A DNA stretch of 64,000 nt from Streptomyces fumanus (GCF_014655295.1 NZ_BNBI01000005.1:248001-312000), one strand, 5' to 3'. Shown: positions 17,200 to 26,671, numbered from the stretch's first letter. Notes: generated by a model not told the origin, from the letters alone. Program-made: numbers and translations.

Positions 17200-20043
17200 A
17201 TGACCGGAGAGACGATCGTTCGACCGACGATGCGGTGGTACGGCCGCGGCACACAGCGGCGGGCCGTCGGAGCGCTCATGGACACGCTGCGGACGCACGG
17301 TGCCGGACTGGTGGTGACCGGCGAGCCCGGTCTCGGCCGCACCTCCCTGCTGCGGTGGGCCGCCCGGTCCTTCACGGCCGGCCCCGTACTCCACCTGCGG
17401 CCCGGCCCGGAGATACGGCCCAGGGGTGGTCCGTCCGCCCTCGACCTGCTGGGCCACTGGCGCGCGGCGGCCGGTGACGGCCCGCTGCTGGTCTGCGTCG
17501 ACGACGCCGACCAGTGGGACGCGGCGGCACGGGCCGCGCTGGGCGCGGCGGCCGAGAGGCTGCCCGCCGCCGGCCGGATCGGCCTGCTGGTCTCCGTCGC
17601 CGGGCACCGCGCCGTCGACCCCGCCCTCGCCCATCTGCCCGTCGTCCGCCTGGACCCGCTGGCGCCGCCGGAGGCCGAGGCGCTGCTCGACGAGGCGACC
17701 GACGGCTGCGCCGACCCGGCCGTCCGCGCCGAACTCCTCGCCGAGGCCGAGGGCAACCCGGCCCTGCTGCTCGCCCTGCTGCGCCGTCTCACCCCCGCCG
17801 AACTGCGCGGCCACCGCCCGCTGCCCCGGCCGCTGGCCGACGCCGGCACCCTGGCGGGCGTGGCGGGCCGCGCCCTGGCCGAGACCGACCCGGCCGCCCG
17901 GGACCTGCTGCTGACGGTGGCGGCGGCGGTCCGCGCGGCGGACGGCCAGGACACCGACGCGGCCCTCGTCCGGGAGGCCGTACGGCGACTGCGGCCGGGG
18001 CGGGCGACGCCGTGGCCGGACCGGCTGCCCGCGCCGCTCGCCCAGGTGGAGGGCCGGCTGCGCTTCCACAGCCCCCTGGTCCGGCGCGCCGTCCTCGCCA
18101 CCGCCGACCCCGACCACCGCCGCGCCGCCCACCGGGCCCTCGCGGAGACCCTGGACGCGACCGCCGCCGACCGCCACCGCCGTGCCGCCCCCGGCGGGCT
18201 GCCCGGCGCCCTGGACGGGACCGCCGGCCACCATCTCCCCGTCCTGCTGCACCGCTCCTGGAGCCTCCCGGCTCCCGGGCTCACCCCCACCGACCCCTCC
18301 ATAGCCGTGGACGGCCCGCCCACCGGCCCTACCACCGGCACTGCCTCGGGCGGCCCGTCCACCGACCCCACCGGCCCCGCTGCCCCCGCCACGCTCGCCG
18401 ACCGGCTCGCCGCGCGGGCGGCCGACCCGGCGTCGGACGCTTCGCACCGGCTGCGGGCGACGGCGTTCGTGCGGGCCGCCGAGCTGACGGGAGAGGGGCC
18501 GGGGCGGGCGGAGCGGTACACGGCCGCCGCCGAGCAGGAGCTGCTCGCGGGGCGCCCGGACCGGGCCCGGCCGCTGCTCGCCGCCGCCCGGGCGTGCGCC
18601 GCGCCGCCCGCCGTACGCGGCCGGACGGAGCTGGCCAGCGGCCTGACGGAGCTGCGGGACGGCCCCGTCGGCGACGCCCACCAGACCCTGCTGCTGGCGG
18701 CCTCCCTGCTGGCCGGCCCCGCCCCCGCCCAGGCCGCGACCGCCGCCCTCGCCGCCGCCGACGCGGCCTGGGCCGCGGGCGACCTGGAAGCCTGTCTGGC
18801 CACCCTCGGCACCGACCGGCGCGGCGACGCGGTGAGCGAGCACCGGGTCGGGATGCGCGCGCTGCTCCAGGGCCGCCTCGACCAGGCCGTCGTACCGCTC
18901 GGGCACGTGGTAGAGCGGGCCGGCACCGACGACCGGCCCGAGACGCTGCTGCGCTCCGCGGCGGCGGCGCTGCTGCTCGGCGAGGTGGACGCGGCCCGCC
19001 GGGCCGGCGCCCGCGCCCTGGCCGCCGCCCGGCACCACGGCTCCGCCGCGCTGGTCCCGCAGGTGCTGGAGTACCTCGCCTACGCCGAACTCCGCGCGGG
19101 CCGGCACGCCCAGGCCCGCGCCCACGCCGAGGAGGGCCTGCGCACCGCGGTCCGCGCCGGGCAGCGCAACACCGCCGCCCTGCACCAGGCGATCCTCGCC
19201 CTGGCCGCGTCGATCGAGGAGGCGCCGGACGTGGTCGCCCGGCATGTGACGGCCGCGCTGGCCACCGCCCGGCGGCACGGACTGGCCCAGGCGGCCACCC
19301 TCGCCGAGTGGGCCCTCGCCCGCGCCGACCTGGGCCGCGGCCGGCCCCTCGACGCCGCCGACCGGCTCGGCCTGCTGGTGCTGCCCGGGCCCCGGCGCGG
19401 CCACTTCGCGGTGTGGCGGCTGGCCGTGCCCTGCTTCGTGGAGGCCGCGGTGCCCGCCGGACGGTACGAGGACGCCCGTACGGTCCTGGCGGACTTCGCC
19501 GACTGGGCGGCGTTCGGCGCCGACCCGCAGGCCGCCGCCCAACTGGCCCGCTGCCGCGCCCTGCTGGCCCCGGCCGAGCACGCCGACGACCTGTACCGGC
19601 ACGCCCTGGCGCTGCACGACGAGACCGGCGGCGGCGAGTTCGAGGGCGCCCGCACCGCCCTGCTGTACGGCAAGTGGCTGCGCCGCCGCCGCAGACCGAA
19701 GGAGGCCCGGGACCGTCTCGGCGGCGCCCTCGCCGGGTTCGAGCGCTGCGGCGCCGGCGTCTGGGCCGAGCAGGCCCGCGCCGAGCTGCGCGCCATCGGC
19801 GCCGCCCCCACCGGCCGGGACACCGGCGCGGGCGCGCTGACCCGGCTCACCCCGCAGCAGCAGCGCATCGCCCGGTACGTCGCCGAGGGCGCCACCAACC
19901 GGGAGGTCGCCCTCACCCTCGCGGTCAGCACCCGCACGGTCGACTACCACCTGCGCAAGGTCTTCGCCACCCTCGGCGTCCGCTCCCGCGTCGAACTGGC
20001 CCGCATGGTCGAACAGGCCCTGCGGACCACCGCGCAGCCCTAG
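17200..20043 (+). CDS. LuxR family regulator of the LAL type (ATPase plus LuxR HTH)
   Basis: A 947-aa regulator. The N-terminal AAA-like ATPase has a P-loop GEPGLGRTSLL (about 44-54) and Walker B LLVCVDDAD (about 100-108). A long TPR-like helical region follows, and the C-terminal LuxR helix-turn-helix runs LTPQQQRIARYVAEGATNRE, then TVDYHLRKVFATLGVRSR (about 885-935). The P-loop has Arg in place of the usual Lys, so ATP use may be altered. A Thr/Pro/Gly-rich insertion sits near 350-410. Members activate secondary metabolism or catabolic genes. The neighbouring polyesterase is a plausible but unproven target. There is no strong Shine-Dalgarno; a perfect palindrome sits right before the start. 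Confidence 0.88.
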   Translation: MTGETIVRPTMRWYGRGTQRRAVGALMDTLRTHGAGLVVTGEPGLGRTSLLRWAARSFTAGPVLHLRPGPEIRPRGGPSALDLLGHWRAAAGDGPLLVCVDDADQWDAAARAALGAAAERLPAAGRIGLLVSVAGHRAVDPALAHLPVVRLDPLAPPEAEALLDEATDGCADPAVRAELLAEAEGNPALLLALLRRLTPAELRGHRPLPRPLADAGTLAGVAGRALAETDPAARDLLLTVAAAVRAADGQDTDAALVREAVRRLRPGRATPWPDRLPAPLAQVEGRLRFHSPLVRRAVLATADPDHRRAAHRALAETLDATAADRHRRAAPGGLPGALDGTAGHHLPVLLHRSWSLPAPGLTPTDPSIAVDGPPTGPTTGTASGGPSTDPTGPAAPATLADRLAARAADPASDASHRLRATAFVRAAELTGEGPGRAERYTAAAEQELLAGRPDRARPLLAAARACAAPPAVRGRTELASGLTELRDGPVGDAHQTLLLAASLLAGPAPAQAATAALAAADAAWAAGDLEACLATLGTDRRGDAVSEHRVGMRALLQGRLDQAVVPLGHVVERAGTDDRPETLLRSAAAALLLGEVDAARRAGARALAAARHHGSAALVPQVLEYLAYAELRAGRHAQARAHAEEGLRTAVRAGQRNTAALHQAILALAASIEEAPDVVARHVTAALATARRHGLAQAATLAEWALARADLGRGRPLDAADRLGLLVLPGPRRGHFAVWRLAVPCFVEAAVPAGRYEDARTVLADFADWAAFGADPQAAAQLARCRALLAPAEHADDLYRHALALHDETGGGEFEGARTALLYGKWLRRRRRPKEARDRLGGALAGFERCGAGVWAEQARAELRAIGAAPTGRDTGAGALTRLTPQQQRIARYVAEGATNREVALTLAVSTRTVDYHLRKVFATLGVRSRVELARMVEQALRTTAQP

Positions 20044-20253
20044 GGGACCCGGTGCCGCACTCCCGTCGGCCGCCGTGTGCCGGATGTGCGGTCCGCCCCT
20101 GGTTCGAGACCCAATTTTGACAGCAGAGCCCTAGGGACCGACCGGACGGTATGCCATCCTTCGGGCAAGGACGAGTCAGGGGACAGTCACGCGCCCGGGC
20201 GCCCGGCCCGGTGCGTGCTGCCGCCGGAAGCCCGAGCCTGGGGGAGGACCGCC

Positions 20254-21525
20254 ATGCAGCACGCCGTACGGTCACGAGGAGCGATCCGCAGCGCACCCAC
20301 GCCCGTGCCACGCCCGCGGACCCGGCGCGTCACGTCGCTGATGGACGCCGACGCGCTGCGCGTCCTGCACCGCGCCGCCCGGATCCTCCTCGACGACCTG
20401 CCCGACCTCACCGACCGGCTGGTGGCCGTGCTCCAGGAGCAGGAGCCCGCCTACCGGGCCGCCATGGCCGGCGACCCCACCGCCACCTGGCAGGAGGCCC
20501 ACCGCTCGCTGCGGCACAGCGTCCACTCGCTGCTCGACCCGCGCAGCGCCCGGGACGCGGCCCGCCGCTGCTCCTGGCGGATCGGCGCCACCCGCGCCGA
20601 ACAGGGGCTGCCGCTGGACGCCCTGCTGCACGCCTTCCGGCTCGGCGGCTCCCTGGTGTGGCAGCGGCTGGTCGAGGAGACCTCGCGGACCGCCCCCGAG
20701 GACGTCCGGCTGCTGGTGCACGTGGCGGCCGACGTGTGGAACTTCGTCGACGAGCACTGCACCCTGGTCGCCGACGCCTACCGCCAGGTCGAGTGGCAGG
20801 TCAACCGGCGCCGCGAGAACCGGGCCCGGCTGCTGGCCGCCGCCCTGCTGGATGGCAGCAGCCGCATCGCCGATCTGCCCGAGACCGCCCAGGCCCTGGA
20901 CCTGCCCGAACACGGCCGGTACGTGGTCGTCGCCGTCGCCGCCGGGCACCCCGCGCGGTGCGCCGTCGCACGGGCCTCGGCCGTCCCCGAGGGCCGGCGG
21001 GTGCACTGGCACGCCGGGGTGGACGTGGACCACGGCATCGTCCTGGTCGGCGACGACGGCCTGCCCGAACCGGCCCCCCGCCCCGCCGACCTCGCCCAGG
21101 GCGTCCGGATCGGCGTCGGCAGCCCCGTCGAGGGCCTCGCGGCCGTCGGCGACGCCCGCCGCCTGGCCGACACCGCCCTGAGCATCTGCCCCGCCTCCGG
21201 CGGCACCGTCCGCCTCGCCGACCACCTGCCCGCCGCCCTGGTCGTCTCCAGCCCCGAACTCGGCCGGTCCCTGGCCGAGCGGGTGCTCGGCCCGCTGCTG
21301 CGCCTGGAGCCCGGCGACCGCGACGTGCTCCTTGACACCCTCACCACCTGGCTGGCCTGCGACGGCTCCGCGCAGCGCGCCGGCGAGCGGCTCTACTGCC
21401 ACCGCAACACCGTCCTCAACCGGCTGCGCCGCTGCGAGCAGCTCACCGGCCGCTCCCTGGCCCGGCCCGCCGATGTGGTCGAGGTCAGCCTCGCCCTGAC
21501 CGCGCACCGCCTGCTCCGGGACTGA
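20254..21525 (+). CDS. PucR family transcriptional regulator
   Basis: A 423-aa protein with an N-terminal RsbRD-like helical sensor region (about 30-190, e.g. AARRCSWRIGATRAEQGLPL) and a middle GGDEF-like regulator segment. The C-terminal PucR helix-turn-helix includes LDTLTTWLACDGSAQRAGERLYCHRNTV, of which the diagnostic part is CHRNTVLNRLRRCE. PucR proteins activate purine, amino-acid or amide catabolism and transport genes. GGGAGG lies seven bases before the ATG. It directly precedes the Liv-type transporter operon, whose promoter region carries an 11-bp inverted repeat, so it is the likely regulator of that operon. Confidence 0.88.
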   Translation: MQHAVRSRGAIRSAPTPVPRPRTRRVTSLMDADALRVLHRAARILLDDLPDLTDRLVAVLQEQEPAYRAAMAGDPTATWQEAHRSLRHSVHSLLDPRSARDAARRCSWRIGATRAEQGLPLDALLHAFRLGGSLVWQRLVEETSRTAPEDVRLLVHVAADVWNFVDEHCTLVADAYRQVEWQVNRRRENRARLLAAALLDGSSRIADLPETAQALDLPEHGRYVVVAVAAGHPARCAVARASAVPEGRRVHWHAGVDVDHGIVLVGDDGLPEPAPRPADLAQGVRIGVGSPVEGLAAVGDARRLADTALSICPASGGTVRLADHLPAALVVSSPELGRSLAERVLGPLLRLEPGDRDVLLDTLTTWLACDGSAQRAGERLYCHRNTVLNRLRRCEQLTGRSLARPADVVEVSLALTAHRLLRD

Positions 21526-21546
21526 GCCGCCCCGGCGGGACGGCTC
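21524..21546. terminator. Short hairpin at the end of the pucR-type gene
   Basis: GAGCCG, beginning within the stop codon, pairs with CGGCTC at 21541-21546 around a GC-rich loop. It could terminate the regulator transcript before the transporter operon. Confidence 0.4.
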
Positions 21547-21639
21547 TGGGCGTCTCTGGGCGTCCGCACAGCGTCACCCGGCCCGGACTGGGACGCCGCA
21601 GCGACCCCGCCCCGGGCGCTGTACCGGCCGGTGACGCCC

Positions 21640-21700
21640 GTGCTGTCGTGAGCGCGCGTTCCTCCCCGAACGCCTGATCCGAATGTCTGCACGACAGCAC
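21640..21700. promoter_or_regulatory. 11-bp perfect inverted repeat upstream of the Liv-type operon
   Basis: GTGCTGTCGTG (21640-21650) and CACGACAGCAC (21690-21700) are exact inverse complements, with arm starts 50 bp apart. They lie 57-117 bp before the first transporter gene and look like paired regulator sites, probably for the PucR protein. Confidence 0.6.
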
Positions 21701-21756
21701 CTGTGAACGCCCCCGTACCGTGCCGGTTCGCCCCGGCACGGCTCCAAGGAGCCGCG

Positions 21757-22539
21757 ATGCCCGAAGCACCACCGGACGAGGCGCCCGCGCTGCACGTCGA
21801 GGAGATCGACGTGACGTACGGCCGCGCCCTGTCCGCCCTCCGTTCCGTGTCGCTGACCGTCCCGCACGGCGGTGTCGTCGCCCTGCTCGGCGCCAACGGC
21901 GCGGGCAAGACGACCCTGCTGCGGGCCGTCTCCGGCACGCTGCGCCTGCACCGCGGCGCCGTCACCGCGGGCCGGATCCGCTACGGCGGCACCGTCCTCG
22001 ACGGCCGGGACCCGGTCGCGGCCGTCCGCGCCGGGGTCGTCCAGGTGCCCGAGGGCAGGCGGGTGTTCGCCGGGCTCACCGTCGACGAGAACCTGCGCAC
22101 CGGGGGACTGGGGCTCTCCCGGCGCGCCCCCGCCCAGGTCCGCGAGGCCCGGGAGCGGGTGCTCACCCTCTTCCCGCGGCTCGCCGAACGCCACCGCCAG
22201 GCGGCCGGGCTGCTCTCCGGCGGCGAACAGCAGATGCTCGCCATCGGCCGCGCTCTGATGGCTTCCCCGCGCCTGCTCCTGCTGGACGAGCCCTCCCTCG
22301 GACTGGCCCCCCTGATGGTCGAGCGGATCGCCGAGGTGGTCCGCGAGATCAACGCCCAGGGCACCGCCGTCCTCCTGGTCGAGCAGAACGCCGGCATGGC
22401 CCTGTCGCTCGCCGACCACGCCCACGTCCTGGAGGTCGGCGAGGTCAGGCTCTCCGGCCCGGCCGCCGAACTCGCCCGCACCGACGCCGTACGCCGCCTC
22501 TACCTCGGTGAGACCGCCGACGGTCAGGGGGCCGCGTGA
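21757..22539 (+). CDS. livF: Branched-chain amino acid-type ABC transporter ATP-binding protein (LivF)
   Basis: A 260-aa ABC ATPase. Walker A is GANGAGKTT (about 46), the signature LLSGGEQQML, and Walker B LLLLDEPSLGLAPL, with the LivF-type DENLRTGGLG insert. It energises uptake through the two permeases encoded downstream. The ATG at 21757 has AAGGAG seven bases upstream. It is the first gene of a five-gene operon linked by 4-8-base overlaps. Family members import branched-chain amino acids, urea or short amides; the solute is not set by this subunit. Confidence 0.93.
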   Translation: MPEAPPDEAPALHVEEIDVTYGRALSALRSVSLTVPHGGVVALLGANGAGKTTLLRAVSGTLRLHRGAVTAGRIRYGGTVLDGRDPVAAVRAGVVQVPEGRRVFAGLTVDENLRTGGLGLSRRAPAQVREARERVLTLFPRLAERHRQAAGLLSGGEQQMLAIGRALMASPRLLLLDEPSLGLAPLMVERIAEVVREINAQGTAVLLVEQNAGMALSLADHAHVLEVGEVRLSGPAAELARTDAVRRLYLGETADGQGAA

Positions 22540-23336
22540 CCGCCCGCACCGCCGCGCCGCCGCCGCTGGAGGTCCGGGAGGTGACCGTGCGGTTCGCCGG
22601 CCTCACCGCGCTGGACGAGGTGTCCTTCACCGTCGCCCCGCGCACCGTGCACGCCGTCATCGGCCCCAACGGCGCGGGCAAGTCCACCTGCTTCAACGTC
22701 CTGTCGGGCCTGTACCGGCCGGTCTCCGGCACCGTACGGCTCGGCGAGCGGGAGCTGACCCGGCTCGCCCCGCACCGGATCGCCGCCCTCGGCGTGGCCC
22801 GTACCTTCCAGAACATCGTCACCACCCAGGGCACGGTCGCCGACAACCTGATGCTCGGCCGGCACGCGCTGTCCCGCGCCGGGTTCGCCGCCAGCGCCCT
22901 GAGGCTGCCCCGGGCCGTGCGCGAACAGCGCGAGCACCTCGCCAGGGCCCGCGAGATCGCCGAACTCACCGGCCTGGGCGCCCTGTTCGACACCCCGGTC
23001 GCCCTGCTCTCGTACGGCGACCGCAAGCGGGTGGAGCTCGCCCGCGCCCTCTGTCTGGAGCCCCGTGTGCTGCTGCTCGACGAGCCCGTGGCCGGCATGA
23101 ACGCCGGCGAACGGGTCCGCATGGCCGAGGTGGTCGGCGAGGTGCGCGCCGAACTCGGCCTCTCCGTCGTCCTCGTGGAACACGACATGGGCCTGGTGAT
23201 GCGGCTGGCCGACGAGGTCACCGTCCTCGACTTCGGCCGCCGGATCGCGCACGGCACCCCCGACCAGGTCCGCCGCGACCCCGAGGTGCTGCGCGCCTAC
23301 CTGGGCACCGGGGCCGGCGGGGAGGACGCGGCATGA
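22536..23336 (+). CDS. livG: Branched-chain amino acid-type ABC transporter ATP-binding protein (LivG)
   Basis: A 266-aa ABC ATPase. Walker A is GPNGAGKST, followed by the LivG-specific GVARTFQNIVTTQGTVADNLMLGRH. The usual signature is replaced by LLSYGDRKRVELARAL, a standard variant in LivG, and Walker B is LLLLDEPVAGMN. It pairs with LivF to form the heterodimeric motor. The GTG start overlaps the livF stop by four bases, and its own stop overlaps the livH start. Confidence 0.93.
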   Translation: MTARTAAPPPLEVREVTVRFAGLTALDEVSFTVAPRTVHAVIGPNGAGKSTCFNVLSGLYRPVSGTVRLGERELTRLAPHRIAALGVARTFQNIVTTQGTVADNLMLGRHALSRAGFAASALRLPRAVREQREHLARAREIAELTGLGALFDTPVALLSYGDRKRVELARALCLEPRVLLLDEPVAGMNAGERVRMAEVVGEVRAELGLSVVLVEHDMGLVMRLADEVTVLDFGRRIAHGTPDQVRRDPEVLRAYLGTGAGGEDAA

Positions 23337-24229
23337 CCGGCCTGATCGACAGCCTCTTCAACGGCCTGGCCCTCGGCTCGGTCTACGCCCTGATCGCGCT
23401 CGGCTTCGTCACCATCTTCAAGGCGTCCGGCGTGCTCAGCTTCGCCCACGGCTCGCTGCTGCTGCTCGGCGGCTACCTGATCGCCGTCCTCCACGACGAG
23501 CTGGGCTTCGCCGGGGCGCTGGCCCTCGCGGTCCTCGTCACCGCGGCCGTCGCCGGGCTGGTGGACCGGGTGGTCCTGCAGCGGATCGGCGCCGACCCAC
23601 ACGCCGCCCACGTGGCCACCATCGCCACCATCGGCATCGACATCGTCCTCGTCACCGACCTCGCCCGGCGCATCGGCGGCGACCTGCTCACCCTCGGCGA
23701 CCCGTGGGGCGACGCGGTCACCGACCTGGGGCCGGCGACCGTCGCCGACAGCCGGATCGCCGCGATCACCGTCTCCGCGCTGGCCATCGGCGGCGCCTTC
23801 GCCCTGTTCCGGTTCACGCCCTGGGGCCTGTCCCTGCGCGCCGCCGCCGAGGACGCCGAGGCCGCCGCCCTGATGGGCGTACGGCTGACCCGGGTACGGA
23901 TGCTCGCCTGGTGCCTGGCGGGCGCGCTGGCCGCGCTGGCCGCGGTCTTCCTCGCCGCGTTCCCCGCCCCCGGCCTGGAGCGCACCACCGGGCAGATCGC
24001 CCTCAAGGCGTTCCCCGCCGCCATCCTCGGCGGCATGGCCTCGCCCGTCGGCGCCCTGGTCGGCTCGATGGTGATCGGCCTCACCGAGGCGTTCACCGCC
24101 GGCTACCAGAGCGATCTGCACGTCCTCGGCGAGGGCTTCGGCGACGTCGCCCCGTACGCCGTGATGGTCCTCGTCCTCCTGGTCCGCCCCGCCGGACTCT
24201 TCGCGGCGAAGGGAGCGGCCCGTGTCTGA
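23333..24229 (+). CDS. livH: Branched-chain amino acid-type ABC transporter permease (LivH)
   Basis: A 298-aa inner-membrane permease with about eight hydrophobic helices. The characteristic N-terminus is GLALGSVYALIALGFVTIFK, then VLSFAHGSLLLLGGY, and the ATPase-contact loop is LRAAAEDAEAAALMGVR. Near the end, AILGGMASPVGALVGS is typical of LivH. It forms the channel with LivM. It overlaps livG (ATGA) and livM. Confidence 0.93.
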   Translation: MTGLIDSLFNGLALGSVYALIALGFVTIFKASGVLSFAHGSLLLLGGYLIAVLHDELGFAGALALAVLVTAAVAGLVDRVVLQRIGADPHAAHVATIATIGIDIVLVTDLARRIGGDLLTLGDPWGDAVTDLGPATVADSRIAAITVSALAIGGAFALFRFTPWGLSLRAAAEDAEAAALMGVRLTRVRMLAWCLAGALAALAAVFLAAFPAPGLERTTGQIALKAFPAAILGGMASPVGALVGSMVIGLTEAFTAGYQSDLHVLGEGFGDVAPYAVMVLVLLVRPAGLFAAKGAARV

Positions 24230-25346
24230 CCTCCTGCGGCGCGGCAGGCTGCTGATCCCCGTCCTGCTGCTGTGCGCGCTCCCCTTCTACCTGGACGCCT
24301 TCTGGCTGCGCATCGGCCTGTTCTCGATGGCCGCCGCCATCGGCGCCGTCGGCCTCGGCCTGCTCAGCGGCACCGCCGGCCAGCTCTCCCTGGGCCATGC
24401 CTTCTTCCTCGCCGTCGGCGCCTACGGCTACGTCTGGCTGGCGGGCGACGACGGGCCGGGACTGCCGCCCGCGGTGGCCCTGGTCCTCGCGGTGCTGCTC
24501 GCCGGGGCGGCCGGCGGGCTGTTCAGCCCCGTGGCCGGCCGGGTCAAGGGCATCTACCTGGGCGTGGCCACCCTCGCCCTGGTCTTCCTCGGCCACCACG
24601 TGCTGCTCACCGCCGACTCCGTCACCGGCGGCTTCAACGGCAGCTCGGTACCGCCCCTGGAGGTGGGCGGCTTCGCCTTCGACCAGGGCGACGGCCTCGC
24701 CGTCCTGGGCGTGCCGTTCGGCGCCGAGGAACGCCTGTGGTACCTGGGCCTGGCCCTGTTCGCGCTCACCTGGTTCACCGCCCGCGGCCTGCTGCGCGGA
24801 CGCCCGGGACGCGCCCTGGTCGCCCTGCGCGACAGCGAGACCGCCGCCGCCGTGATGGGCGTGCACGTGGCCCGGTACCGCTCGGCCGCGTTCGTCGTCT
24901 CCTCGATGTACGCGGGACTGGCCGGCGTGCTGCTCGCCCTCGCCTTCCGGCGCGTGGTGCCCGACTACTTCTCCCTCGCGCTGTCCGTCGACTACCTCGC
25001 CATGATCGTCATCGGCGGGCTCGGCTCGGTCGCCGGAGCCACCGCGGGCGCCGTCTTCGTCACCGCGCTGCCACTGCTGATGACCCGCTACGCCGACCAG
25101 TTGCCGCTGGTCGCGGCGCCCGGCAGCGGGGACGGCTCGCTCGGTCCGACCGAGGCCGCCCGCTATCTGTACGGCGCCGCGATCGTGGTGATCCTGCTGT
25201 TCGCGCCGGACGGACTGACCGGCCTGGCCCGCCGCGCCCGCGCCCGCCTCGCCCGCCGAAGGCGACCCGCCTCCGCCCCCTCCGACCCCGGGGCCGCGCC
25301 CCGGCCCCCCGCCACCGCCGTACGAGCCAAGGAGCACACCCCGTGA
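24222..25346 (+). CDS. livM: Branched-chain amino acid-type ABC transporter permease (LivM)
   Basis: A 374-aa permease with about nine or ten helices. LLSGTAGQLSLGHAFFLAVGAY is the LivM hallmark, with GRALVALRDSETAAAVMGV in the coupling loop and IVIGGLGSVAGATAGAVF near the C-terminus. A basic, proline-rich cytoplasmic tail (about 340-374) is longer than usual. The GTG start lies eight bases inside livH. Confidence 0.93.
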   Translation: MSDLLRRGRLLIPVLLLCALPFYLDAFWLRIGLFSMAAAIGAVGLGLLSGTAGQLSLGHAFFLAVGAYGYVWLAGDDGPGLPPAVALVLAVLLAGAAGGLFSPVAGRVKGIYLGVATLALVFLGHHVLLTADSVTGGFNGSSVPPLEVGGFAFDQGDGLAVLGVPFGAEERLWYLGLALFALTWFTARGLLRGRPGRALVALRDSETAAAVMGVHVARYRSAAFVVSSMYAGLAGVLLALAFRRVVPDYFSLALSVDYLAMIVIGGLGSVAGATAGAVFVTALPLLMTRYADQLPLVAAPGSGDGSLGPTEAARYLYGAAIVVILLFAPDGLTGLARRARARLARRRRPASAPSDPGAAPRPPATAVRAKEHTP

Positions 25347-26620
25347 ACGTCTCGCACCACAGGCCCCGCACCATCAAGATCGCCCTGGCCGCGGCCGTCG
25401 CCGCCGTGCTGCTCGCGGGCACGGCCTGCAGCTCCAAGGCCGACGGCGACGACGCGGACGGCGGCGCCGACGGCGTCAAGGCCGGACCTGGAGTCAGCGC
25501 CGGGACCATCAAGCTGGGCGCCCTCACCGACCTCACCGGCCCCTACGCCACCCTCGGCAAGTCCATCGTGCAGGCCCAGCAGATGTGGGCCGACGAGGTC
25601 AACGCCCAGGGCGGCATCTGCGACCGCAAGGTGCAGATCGTCGTCAAGGACCACGGCTACGACGTGCAGAAGGCCGTCACCGCCTACGCCGACATCTCCT
25701 CCGACGTGGTCGCCCTGCCGCAGGTCATCGGCTCGCCCGTGGTCTCCGCGCTGCTCGACGACATCCAGCGGGACACGATGCTGACCTTCCCGCAGGCGTG
25801 GGCCGCCTCCCTGCTCGGCAAGGACGCCGTGCAGGTCCTCGGCACCACCTACGACCTGGACATGATCGCCGCCGTCGACTTCCTCACCCGTACCAAGAAG
25901 GTCGCCGAGGGCGACACCATCGGGCACGTCTACTTCGAGGGCGACTACGGCGCCAACGCCCTGGAGGGCTCCCAGTGGGCCGCGAAGAAGGCGGGCCTGA
26001 AGGTCGCCGGGCAGAAGATCAAGGCCACCGACACCGATCTGTCCGCCCAGGTCTCGGCGCTGCGCAAGGCCGGGGTGAAGGCCGTGCTGATCAGCGCCGG
26101 CCCCGCCCAGACCGCCTCCCTGGCCGGCGTCGCGGCCTCCCGGGGCCTGACGGTGCCGATCGTCTCCAGCGCCCCGGGCTACGCCCCCCAGCTCATGAAG
26201 ACCCCGGCGGCCAAGGCGCTGGAGGCCATGGTGCACGTGGTCAGCGCCGCTCCCGCGGTCAGCTCCGACCTGCCGGGGGTGAAGAAGATGGTCGCCTCCT
26301 ACGGCAAGAAGTACCCCGGCTCCCCGGTCGACTCCGGTGTGCTCTCCGGGTACAACGCGGCCCAACTGCTGGGCGCCGACCTGAAGAAGGCGTGCGAGAG
26401 CGGCAGCCTCACCCGTGAGGCCGTCGTCAAGGCGCACCGCTCGCAGACGAACGCCGACACCGGCCTCGGCACGCCGCAGGACTTCAGCGACGTCTCCCGG
26501 CCCGCCAGCCGGTCCACCTACGTCCTCAAGCCCGACGCCAAGGCCGTGGGCGGCATCGTGAACGTCGAGGAAGCCCACGAGGCCCCGGGCATCGAGGAGT
26601 ACCTGTCCTCCCGGGGCTGA
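25343..26620 (+). CDS. livK: Branched-chain amino acid-type ABC substrate-binding lipoprotein (LivK)
   Basis: A 425-aa extracytoplasmic binding protein. The signal peptide ends in a lipobox-like LLAGTACSS (Cys at about 30). A Gly/Asp-rich tether and the type I periplasmic-binding fold follow: GTIKLGALTDLTGPYATLGK, then VYFEGDYGANALEG. The family includes binders of branched-chain amino acids, amides and urea. No metabolic enzyme is linked, so the ligand stays open. The GTG has AAGGAG upstream and overlaps the livM stop. A strong hairpin terminator follows. Confidence 0.92.
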   Translation: MNVSHHRPRTIKIALAAAVAAVLLAGTACSSKADGDDADGGADGVKAGPGVSAGTIKLGALTDLTGPYATLGKSIVQAQQMWADEVNAQGGICDRKVQIVVKDHGYDVQKAVTAYADISSDVVALPQVIGSPVVSALLDDIQRDTMLTFPQAWAASLLGKDAVQVLGTTYDLDMIAAVDFLTRTKKVAEGDTIGHVYFEGDYGANALEGSQWAAKKAGLKVAGQKIKATDTDLSAQVSALRKAGVKAVLISAGPAQTASLAGVAASRGLTVPIVSSAPGYAPQLMKTPAAKALEAMVHVVSAAPAVSSDLPGVKKMVASYGKKYPGSPVDSGVLSGYNAAQLLGADLKKACESGSLTREAVVKAHRSQTNADTGLGTPQDFSDVSRPASRSTYVLKPDAKAVGGIVNVEEAHEAPGIEEYLSSRG

Positions 26621-26629
26621 CGGGGTGAC

Positions 26630-26671
26630 GGCCGGTCCGGTCCGCGCCGGGGAAGGCGGCCCGGACCGGCC
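26630..26671. terminator. Hairpin terminator after the Liv-type operon
   Basis: GGCCGGTCCGG (26630-26640) pairs perfectly with CCGGACCGGCC (26661-26671) around a 20-nt GC-rich loop, ten bases after the livK stop. Confidence 0.75.
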
